Of a stretch of DNA of 64,000 nt, positions 55,045 through 64,000 are shown piece after piece; position 1 is the stretch's first letter, and each line of letters opens with the position of its first letter. Source of the DNA: Stagonosporopsis chrysanthemi (lineage: Eukaryota > Ascomycota > Dothideomycetes > Pleosporales > Didymellaceae). The stretch is from positions 18,499 through 82,498 of the forward strand of contig JAFISE010000132.1 in the NCBI GenBank assembly GCA_022560025.1, given 5' to 3'. Below the pieces are notes generated by a model. It was not told the DNA's origin, did not search any database, and saw nothing but the letters and a program-made list of their open reading frames with translations. Position numbers and translations under genes: made by a program.

Positions 55045-58000
55045 ATGAGCGCGCCTGCTCCCAATGGCCCATCTCGCGTACGGAACAGCCCCTTTGCGAG
55101 AGCAAACCCAGCGACGCCATCGCCCGGCCCGACACCACGACCGCTCTCCATCGCCGAGTCGCCTCACACAGAGCTCAAGATGGCGCACGCGCGGCATCAG
55201 TCCCTCACACATCTGAGCAGCCCGCCACTCAGCCGGAGCGAGTCGCGGCTGCGCTCCAACTCGAATCGCAACAGCATGCCCATCGGCACATTCGCGCCGC
55301 AATTTATATCCGAAGATACACCAGACGTCGCCAGACCAGAAGGGATCGTAGAGGGCGAGAACGACTTTTCTGGCAAGCGCTATGTCTGGCTGCACGACCC
55401 ACAGAATGCCTTCGTGCGAGGATGGGTGGTCGAGGAGACAGCGGGTGGCAAGCTGCTGGTGCAGTGCGATGATGGCACCCAGCAGGAGGTCGAGGAGGAT
55501 GCCGTCGACAAAGTCAATCCAGCCAAGTTCGACAAAGCTGGCGACATGGCCGAACTGACGCATCTCAACGAGCCTTCTGTCATCCACAATCTGCACATGC
55601 GATACCAGGCAGACCTAATATACGTGAGTTGGCGACACACAGCCCACGGGGACTTCACTAACAACTGGCAGACATACTCCGGCCTGTTCTTGGTTACCAT
55701 AAATCCGTACTGCCCGCTGCCAATTTACTCGCGAGACTACATCAACATGTACCGAGGGCGAGGGCGAGAAGAGACGAAGCCGCATATCTTCGCCATGGCA
55801 GATGAAGCATTTCGAAATCTTGTAGACGAGGGCACCAATCAAAGCATCCTTGTCACGTACGTCTCTCAACGTCCAATTCAGAGATACTGCTAATGCTACA
55901 CAGAGGAGAATCCGGAGCTGGAAAAACAGAAAACACTAAAAAGGTCATCCAATACTTGGCTGCCGTTGCAAATTCAGACACTCCACGGGTAAAGACCGGC
56001 GCGAAGAACCTCACGAACCTGTCCGAACAGATCCTACGGGCCAACCCTATCCTCGAAGCCTTCGGTAATGCACAAACGGTCAGGAACAACAACTCATCCC
56101 GCTTTGGAAAGTTTATTCGAATCGAGTTTACTCGCGCCGGCCAGATTGCCGGAGCCTACATCGACTGGTATCTGCTCGAGAAGTCCAGAGTGGTGAGACT
56201 CAACGGGAACGAACGTAATTACCACGTATTTTATCAGCTGCTGCGTGGAGCGGACCCAGCAATGAAGCAGGACTTCTTACTCGACTCGACCGATGTGGAG
56301 GATTTCGACTACACCAAGCATGGCAACGATGCCATTTCTGGTGTGGACGATCGCGATGAGTGGAACACTCTGATTGAGGCTTTCCACGTCATGAAGTTCA
56401 CAGACAAGGAGCAGGCTGGCATTCTTCGTACCATCGCCGCCGTCTTGCACCTGGGTAACATCAAAGCGATCAAGGAAAGCCGGCGAGCTGACCAAGCAAC
56501 GCTGGATCTCAAGGCTGAGGCGCAAGCAAGAAAAGTGTGCAAGCTACTCGGGGTCTCTGCTGATGACTTCATGAAGGCTCTGCTGCACCCTCGAGTCAAG
56601 GCTGGACGTGAGTGGGTCGAGAAGGTGCAGACACCTGAGCAGGTCAATCTCGCGATCGATGCTCTCGCGAAGGGTATCTACGAGCGCGGCTTCGGTAATC
56701 TTGTTGATCGCATTAATCGACAGCTGGACCAGACCGGGTCTGGAGGCGACGACTCGCACTTTATCGGTGTCCTGGATATTGCAGGCTTCGAAATCTTCGA
56801 CGAGAACAGCTTCGAACAGCTTTGCATCAATTACACTAATGAGAAGCTCCAGCAGTTTTTCAATCACCACATGTTCGTCCTCGAGCAAGAAGAGTATGCT
56901 CGCGAACAAATCGAGTGGAAATTCATCGACTTTGGTCGTGATCTTCAACCAACCATCGACCTCATCGAATTGCCCAACCCCATTGGTATCTTCTCTTGTC
57001 TCGACGAGGACAGTGTGATGCCCAAAGCCACCGACGCCAGCTTCACTGAAAAGCTGCACTCCCTCTGGGATCGCAAGAGTAACAAGTACAAGCGCTCGAT
57101 GCTGACCCAGGGTTTCGTGCTTACTCACTATGCTGCCGAAGTAGAGTATTCTACTGAGGGCTGGTTGGAAAAGAACAAGGACCCGCTCAACGACAACGTC
57201 ACGCGACTTCTCGCTGCGTCATCTGACAAGCACATCGCCACACTCTTTGCAGACTGCGCAGACCCTGACGATGAGGTTGGTGGGACCCGCAGCCGTGTAA
57301 AGAAAGGTCTTTTCCGTACTGTCGCCCAACGCCACAAGGAGCAACTCTCAACACTCATGAACCAGCTGCACTTGACACATCCGCACTTTGTTCGCTGCAT
57401 TTTGCCAAACCACAAGAAACGACCCAAGCAGTTCAGTGCACCTCTTGTCCTCGACCAACTTCGATGCAATGGTGTGCTTGAAGGAATCAGGATTGCACGC
57501 ACTGGGTTTCCCAATCGTCTGACCTTTGTCGAGTTTAGGCAGCGATACGAGGTGTTGTGCAAGGACATTCCAAAGGGCTATCTTGAGGGTCAGCTTGTCG
57601 CAAAGATGATCCTTGAGAAGTTGGGCATGGACAAGGCTCTCTACCGTGTGGGTATCACCAAAGTCTTCTTCCGTGCTGGCGTCCTTGCAGAGCTGGAAGA
57701 TCAGCGTGACAATCTTATCCGGGATATAATGATCCAGTTCCAGTCTGCGGCGCGAGGGTTCACACAACGGCGAATTGCCAACAAACGCCTCTACCGTGCT
57801 GAGGCGACCCGGATTGTCCAGAAGAACTTCCAGGTCTACCTTGATCTCCAGTCCAACCCCTGGTGGAGACTTTTTGTTCGCATGAGGCCTATGCTTGGAG
57901 CCACGCGTCAAGCGGCTGAAGTGAAGAAACGAGATGAGATGATCCACCGGCTCGAAGAGAAAATGCAACAAGAAGCTACGGAAAGGCAGCGGGTGGAGGA

Positions 58001-61000
58001 CGACCGACGAAGAGCCGAGATGGACATTCAAAAGATCCAGAAGACACTCGAAAGTGAACGAGCTCTGGCCTTGGACAAAGAAGAGATTTTCAAGCGGCTG
58101 CAGACCCGGGAGGCTGAACTTGCCGAGAAGCTTCAAGGGGCCATTGAAGACCAGGATCAACTCGAGGACCAGCTGGATGCCTTGATGGAAGCCAAGAAGA
58201 AGACAGAAGAGCAGGCTGAGACCTGGCGCAAAGAGCTTGAGCAAGCCGGTCAGATTATCAGCACCCTTGAAACCGAAAAGCAGGAGCTTGAGGAACAGAT
58301 TGCACGTCTTGATCAACAGCTGGACGATCTCGAAGTAGCCCAATCGCAGCGCAGCCAAGCTGAAGAGTCAATGAGCCAGGAAGTGAAGATGTTGCAGAGC
58401 CACCTGAGTCTGAAGGAACGAAAAGTCCAAGAGCTGGAGTCGAAACTCCTCAAAACAGAACAGGACCTTGACATCAACTTGGCAGCTTCGAACAAGGAGG
58501 TGCAAGCTGGTAAGAAGCAAATCAAGGATTTACTCGAAGAGAACCGGCAAGTGCGTCAACAGATCACGGATCTGTCTTCGACTTCCACAAGCTATGAAGA
58601 TTTAATCCGTCGCAAAGAAAGCGAGCTGGCGATACTCAAGGCAGACCTAAAGAAATACGAATCTGATCGACAAATCTTCGATGCCGAGAAACAGACACTC
58701 GCTTCGAAACACGATGGCCTCCAAAGCCGGCTGCGAGATGCCAACGCGGAGCTTGAGGCAATGCGAGTCCAGAAACAACAGTCAGACCGCGAGGCTGCTG
58801 ATGCTAAACGACTTCTTGAGGATCGGGAAACTGAAGATGCTCAGTCAAAGCTGCTTCAGGAGCAAATCGAGCAACTCAAGTCTGAGATGTTCGAGGTTCA
58901 GAAAGAGCTCAGTCGCGAGCGACAGTCCCGTGACGATGTGGAGCTGCTCGGTGAACACAAGTACGACACACTCAAGCGTGACTTCGAAGCTCTCAATGAT
59001 TCGAAGATCACTATCGAGAAGGAGATGTACGCCCAACAAGATGTCCTGCGACGCGCCAACGAAACTCGCACTGCCCACGAGCAAGAGCGAAGAGAGTATC
59101 AAGAGGAACTGCGAACCCTGCGCGAGCAGTATCTCCACCTGCAGGAGGAAAAGATGGATGCAGACGCTGAGGCCGAGCGTGTACACTCCCGACTGGCATT
59201 AGAGAAGCAAGCTGCCCAGCAAGAAGAACTTCAGATGAAAGACCAACAACTTGACGAACTCGAGGCCGAGCGAGACGATCTCGCTGAGCAGGTGCACAGC
59301 TTGACTCAGATGCTCGCCGATGCGGAAGGATTCAGGGAGCGCAATGATCAACAAAAAGAACGTCTCGAGCGAGAGCTAGTCACTATCAAGGGCCGGCTCA
59401 CTGCATCGGAGAACGACAACCGCGCTTTGCTCAACAAGGTCCAGCAAAAGAACCTGGATATCGCGCGAACTAATTCCCGCGCCGGCGAAACTCAACGATC
59501 GAAGATACTGCAACTGACCAAGGAGAAGTCCAAGGTTGAAGAGGACAACAAGCGCCTGTACCGCCAGCTCGAGGACGCACAAGTCACCATCGCCTCGATG
59601 GAGAAGCAGCGAGAGAAGCTTGAACTCACACTTGAAGACTTGAACCACGAGATCAACCGCGAGGCGAAGAGCAACCGCAACGCAGAGAAAGCGTCCTCAA
59701 CAGTCAACCTTCAACTTGCAGAAATCAACCGCAAGCTCGAGACAGAAAGGCAGTTGCGTACCCAGGCTCAAGCTAATACACGCGCTGTTCAAGCAACGCT
59801 AGACAGCAACAATCGCGAGCTGGAAGAGTGCCACAACCAGCTTATGCTCCTGCGTAAAGTATTTGATCCTGAGTCTGCAGATGTTGCTATCGCATATGAC
59901 GCTGCCAAGTCAGGCATCTCCAAGGCTGTAGATGTTGCTCAACGTCTTGAAGCTGCGAACCAAGCTTTGCGCGTAGCGACAGAGCGTTACAACCGCGCAG
60001 AAGCGCAATTGGACGACCTCCGGGAAAGGCATGAGGGCGAGCTCAATGAGCTGGACACTCGCCATGCCAATTCAAAGCGAGCTCTGTTAGAGGAGATGAA
60101 TAGCAGCCAGGTGAATCAAGCGAATGCGAACCGATCACCAACACACAGGAGGTTGGAAAGCGAAAACCGTAAGCTAGTTTCGACAAGCACACCAACTAAC
60201 CCGCGTTTCATCGGCAACGCAATGAACGAATCCGCCCGCTCCGACCGAACTGTCGACAGCGTCTCCTTCAACAACCGCATGGATATGGCTGCCGAACTCG
60301 AACTCGCACAAAATCAACTCCAGATGTCGGAGATGCGGAATGCTCATCTTCAGAGTCAACTCGACCAATCCCCTGTGCGCAACAACAGCCGGCAGGAGGA
60401 GAGCCCATCGATGAAGCGAGTACAGAAATTGGAGCGCGAGAATTTCCGCCTCCACGACATGCTCGACGACTCCGCGCGCAAGTTTACGTCCTTGGAACAG
60501 AACTTGCGCTCAGATCAACTGTCTTACCAGGAAGTGCAAACAAAGTCGCACGAAGAGCTTTTCGAGATTCTCATGTCCCAGGAACAGTCTCGCAAGATCA
60601 TCGTACAGGCGCACAACAATGCCGTCAACGAGCTAGCAGACGCAAAAACCGCGTTCGATGACATCAAGCAGATGAAGGCAGCTCTGGAAGCTGAGCTGCG
60701 TGAGGTCTCGGGTGAGCTTGATGAACTCGCGTCCGAGCGCGAACAAGAACAAGCCAATCACAGTCAGCTTCTGCAAGAGTTCGCTGACCTTCAGATCCGG
60801 TTGGACGATGAGACATCCACTCTGGTTGACGTCCAATCTAGTTTGAGCTTGTACAAGAACCGTGCCGACGAGTACTTCAACAAGCTGGAGCAGGCTGAGA
60901 TCTCGGTTCTGAAGGCTTCCCGTGCTGAGCAGTTTGCCAGAGCACAGGCTCGTGAAGCTGAAGAGACCTGTGCCACATACATGGCTGAGCGCAAAGAGAT

Positions 61001-62435
61001 GGATGGTATGGTAGAGGATTTCCAGCGACAAGTTCAGCAGTATGAAGAGCGCGTGGAGGATCTTTCAACGGACCTACAAGCTGCATTGCAAGCCAAGAAG
61101 CGTCTCCAGAACGAGCTCGAAGACTACAGAAGCCAACATGCTCACGACCTTGAAGATGGCGAAACTTCTTTGGAGCAGACACGCAAGAAGTACCAGTCTG
61201 AGCTTTCGACATTGACAGGTGAACTCGAGCAGGAACGTCAAACAATCATCTACATTCGCGAGGAGAATGGACGCTTGCGTGAAGAGATTGAGGAGATGAG
61301 AAGCAAGTGGGACGATGAGGTCCTCAACTCGTCCACTTGGGCGAAAGAGAAGAACCGCCTCGAGATGACTCTTCACGTGGTTTCCAACTCCCGCGACGAG
61401 GCGGCGAATGCTCATAATGAGGCTCAATCTAAGATCGTAGATCTCCTGTCTCAGGTCCGCAATCTTCGTACGAATGTCGATGACCTCGCCGCCGAGCGCG
61501 AATCCGCTATTGAGGAGAAGAAGCGTCTTGAGACTCGTCTGCAGGAGGCTGCCGACAGACTGGATGAGCTTTCACGATCCGAGTCACCCGCAATGCGCAA
61601 TGCTGCTGCGTACGATCGCGAGCTGCTCGAGCTCAAGTCTGGTCTTGCGCAGCAGGAAGATATTGCAGCCGCTGCTGTTGGCAAGATGCGTCGTGCTGAA
61701 GCTCTAGCGCAGGAGTTGCAAAAAGACATCATTGCCGAACGCGAGGCCAATGTCCAGCTACACAAGGAGAAGGGTCTCATTGGCAAGAATCTCAAGGATT
61801 TCCAGCTTCGTCTTGTGGATCTTGAGACCAAGGGCTACAGTGGTTCGGCCGGCAAAGACGTACGCTTCCTTCACGGACGGATTCAGGAGGTATGTTTTGA
61901 TCACTCCAACAAAAGACTTGACTAACGTGTAATATAGCTCGAGAAAGCACTTGAAGATGCAGAGACGTCACGTCTCACCGACTCTCGCGCCGTCCGCAAT
62001 GTCGATCGTACCGTCAAGGATCTGCAGTCACAGATCGAGCGTCGCGAGAAGCAGAACACCTCCATTACAGAGGATCTTAATAAGGCCCGCGACAAGATCT
62101 CAAACTTGCTTTCTACCATCGACGAACTACAGTCCTCCGACTCGGGTAACCAGCTCGCCGCTAAGCGCGCCGAGCGCGAGCTCCGGGACGAACGTGAAAA
62201 GAGCGCGAAGCTCGAGCGAGAACTCGAGAATTACAAGAACCTGCGTCTGGAGCGACGCAGCCAACTTGGTATTCCAGGCATTGCGGCTAGTGATGCTGGC
62301 GATGCGCGATCGAGGCGCGGTTCCAGCATCGGCCTGCTCATGGGGGAGATGGGCGAAGCTACGCCAGGCGAGAAGAAGTATGGCAGTTTCCGTTCCGGAC
62401 TGCGACGTGTCTCTGGTCAGAAGGGTTTTTTGTAG
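55045..62435 (+). CDS. Myosin II heavy chain
   Basis: This conventional type II myosin drives the contractile actomyosin ring in septation. The product is 2415 aa from exons 55045-55623, 55672-55856, 55904-61889 and 61938-62435; all three introns are 47-48 nt. A Ser/Pro-rich head extension (MSAPAPNGPSRVRNSPFARA) precedes the SH3-like fold (RYVWLHDPQNAFVRGWV). Motor motifs are TYSGLFLVTINPY, P-loop GESGAGKTENTKK, switch I NNNSSRFGKFI, switch II LDIAGFEIF and NYTNEKLQQFFNHHMFVLEQ, then HFVRCILPNHKKRP and the converter GITKVFFRAGVLAELE. An IQ-like stretch (RDIMIQFQSAARGFTQRR) follows, then WWRLFVRMRPML and about 1500 residues of coiled coil. The tail ends basic (RSGLRRVSGQKGFL). Filamentous-fungus orthologues are named myoB or MYO2. 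Confidence 0.97.
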
Positions 62436-62527
62436 TTGACGGGGCCTCTCAAGGGGAGGGGTCGTTTACGAGGTCCCAGGTCATACCTATTTCTAGCCCA
62501 TATTTCCGCAGAGAAGGAGTAGAGGAT

Positions 62528-62986
62528 ATGGGCGGTCCTGTCACTACATTTACACAGCAAGAAGATGGGAACAGGTTTCCAAAAACTGTCGCTACCACAG
62601 GAAGATCAAATCCGGTATCGGATTCAACGGCGCTGGTCATCGCTGGCGCAGGCATGAGGAGGAAGCATAGCTACGACACCGGTGTCGGGCTGCTGGACGA
62701 TATCGAGGAGGTCGAATCGGCGCTCGAAAGAGGCTCTGTACTCGAGCAAGCATTTCTCGACGACAGAGCAGACGCAGGTTATCTAAACATGGACGAAGGA
62801 GAAGACGACAACGAGACGCTCGTCGAAGTTGACGGCGAGCTCTACAAGGAAAAAGAGGTTGAGATCGAGGTCTCGGACTCTGAAACTGAGAGCGACGTCG
62901 AGTCTGACGCTGGGCCTCAAGACGGGTGCGGTGTCAAGCGCAAAAGAACTATCAGGGTGGTTATACGGTCCAGGGCGTTTCTTTGA
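62528..62986 (+). CDS. Small acidic hypothetical protein
   Basis: An open frame of 152 codons starts at ATG 62528 (MGGPVTTFTQQEDGNRFPKT) only 92 nt after the myosin stop. It is acidic in the middle (NMDEGEDDNETLVEVDGELY, SDSETESDVESDAG) and ends basic (GVKRKRTIRVVIRSRAFL). Codon choice resembles nearby genes and the frame has no alternative of equal length on either strand. I recognise no domain or signal peptide. It could be a separate gene or 3' untranslated sequence of the myosin transcript that happens to stay open. Confidence 0.4.
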   Translation: MGGPVTTFTQQEDGNRFPKTVATTGRSNPVSDSTALVIAGAGMRRKHSYDTGVGLLDDIEEVESALERGSVLEQAFLDDRADAGYLNMDEGEDDNETLVEVDGELYKEKEVEIEVSDSETESDVESDAGPQDGCGVKRKRTIRVVIRSRAFL

Positions 62987-63332
62987 GCGCTGTCTGGTGG
63001 TATGCGAGGGCGGCAGGTCGTGGCTTCGGCTGGATGGACTTGGGGTCTGGCTCTGGGTGGACTTGGGTTTGTGGCGTTCTTAGCGATATATCACGGTTGC
63101 GCTGCTGTTTTGCTTCTCAATGATACTCTTTGATCTTACTTTCTCGTTTACGTCGTGCGTTCTTGCCTTTACCTACTGTCCCACGTGGTGAGTGCGCTAG
63201 CGTCTGGCTCTTACCTTGGGCTATAAACCGTCACCTTCTCACCCAAACCGCCCCTTATCGTATCACGACTCGCCTTTCCACATCGCCCCACAGGTCATCT
63301 TGCGAGCTCACAACTCCAGTGGTTACATCGTC
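62987..63332. other. Intergenic region before the last gene
   Basis: No supported exon is seen. A GTGAGT at 63188 could be a donor of an unrecognised 5' exon of the next gene, but no frame leads to it. Confidence 0.4.
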
Positions 63333-64000
63333 ATGGAAGAACAAGCGCTGGACGAGGCGGTCGCTCCGGCTGTTTAGCCACCTTCTCCTACCACTGTCGC
63401 GCCGTCCTCAGATGTGGATGCGGACACCCAACGTATCATCGACATCTGCGCAAGGCTTACAAAGAAAGATCGGTCTAGAATGCGTCAAATCTGTGAAAGG
63501 TGAGTGACTGTGACGTTTAAACCCGTTCAGTGCTGATCAAGTCCAGCTATCACACCGACGTTGGCAGAGACCGTGTCGGCTACTATATCAGCCGCCGTGT
63601 GCTACGCATCAAGACTTTTCGCTTCATGGATCTGCCCATCGAGCTGAGGATTCATGTTGCGAAGTTTGTGCTCACATCCGACAAGCCTCTCGAGTTCCGC
63701 TGGGCAATTCGACAGGAGCACACGATGGTCGGCACTTTTCTCGGGATGGACAAGCTTACTGCGCTGACTAGAGTATCTAAGTAGCTTCATGCTGAAATGG
63801 CTGACATTGTCTTGACACATAATACATCATTCAGGTTCGACGAAGCTCTAAATTTCAATGTTCCTTTCAAGCTCAAAAATTATGGAATTGATAACAAATC
63901 GATACCGTGTCTGTGCACTCAATGCGCGGATTCAGTCAATGCGCCGAACCACCAAAACACCCCTATCCTCACACCTCCACAACAACACAACGCGATGGGA
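63333..64000 (+). CDS. F-box-like hypothetical protein, 3' truncated by window, with in-frame TAG
   Basis: From ATG 63333 the frame reads MEEQALDEAVAPAV, meets TAG at 63375-63377, then stays open as PPSPTTVAPSSDVDADTQRI and ARLTKKDRSRMRQICE. Introns at 63500-63546 (47 nt, GTGAGT...CCAG) and 63781-63834 (54 nt, GTAGCT...TCAG) join FRFMDLPIELRIHVAKFVL, TALTRVSKFDEALNFNVPFK and LCTQCADSVNAPNHQNTP up to the window edge. LPIELRxxV...FVL is the F-box-like start common in Dothideomycete hypothetical proteins. The TAG may be a CAG-to-TAG change, or the start may lie in an unseen upstream exon that splices to the TTTAG acceptor at 63377. Product and completeness are uncertain. Confidence 0.6.

Overview
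The window looks like nuclear DNA of a filamentous ascomycete (Pezizomycotina), most likely a Dothideomycete of the Pleosporales type. Genes lie on both strands. Most introns are 41-80 nt with GT...AG ends and CTAAC-like branch sites. Secreted plant-cell-wall hydrolases are present, and one pseudogene is broken only by C-to-T type stop codons, as repeat-induced point mutation (RIP) would leave. The species assignment is inference from gene families, not from a marker gene. Exon models were built by hand and were accepted only where frame, splice sites and protein family agreed; summed exon lengths were checked to be multiples of three.

Layout. 0.3-1.9 kb: a histidine phosphatase gene with an in-frame TAG and a three-exon cupin gene. 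3.4-13.9 kb: a secreted or catabolic group with a secreted beta-propeller lactonase-like protein, a secreted GH43-type arabinosidase, a GH54 alpha-L-arabinofuranosidase (abfB), a beta-lactamase/transesterase-like protein, a second secreted GH43 enzyme and an 8-cysteine small secreted protein. 14.5-17.7 kb: RIO1 kinase and a rhodopsin-type seven-helix membrane protein. 19.7-21.7 kb: a secreted GMC oxidoreductase. 21.9-24.9 kb: a small protein, a COQ11/NDUFA9-like mitochondrial SDR and the YEATS protein Yaf9. 26.2-28.2 kb: a five-exon polytopic membrane glycoprotein. 28.2-32 kb: a gene-poor stretch with remnants, namely a HET-like fragment and a RIP-type pseudogene. 32.1-33.8 kb: a GPI-anchored CRH cell-wall transglycosylase. 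35.5-37.0 kb: a low-complexity protein of unknown role. 37.5-40.0 kb: Cu/Zn superoxide dismutase and transaldolase. 41.2-43.8 kb: an SDR and a lysophosphatidic acid acyltransferase. 44.5-45.7 kb: a single-pass membrane glycoprotein. 47.2-48.8 kb: an aquaporin. 50.5-54.4 kb: a Red1-type zinc-finger protein. 55.0-62.4 kb: conventional myosin II heavy chain, divergent from Red1. 62.5-64.0 kb: a small acidic ORF and the 5' part of an F-box-like gene that leaves the window.

How the genes fit together. The 5-14 kb group can plausibly release L-arabinose from arabinan and arabinoxylan outside the cell: GH54 and two GH43 enzymes act on side chains, with a secreted lactonase-like and a secreted cysteine-rich protein nearby. 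SOD1 beside TAL1 and the GMC oxidase are general redox and carbon genes. RIO1, Yaf9, Red1, myosin II, the acyltransferase and aquaporin are core genes and show no sign of transfer. I found no clear new multi-gene system. The observations most worth a second look are the hydrolase neighbourhood with its small secreted protein, two genes with single in-frame TAG codons, the RIP-type pseudogene, and minisatellites in a CRH intron and downstream of the membrane glycoprotein gene.
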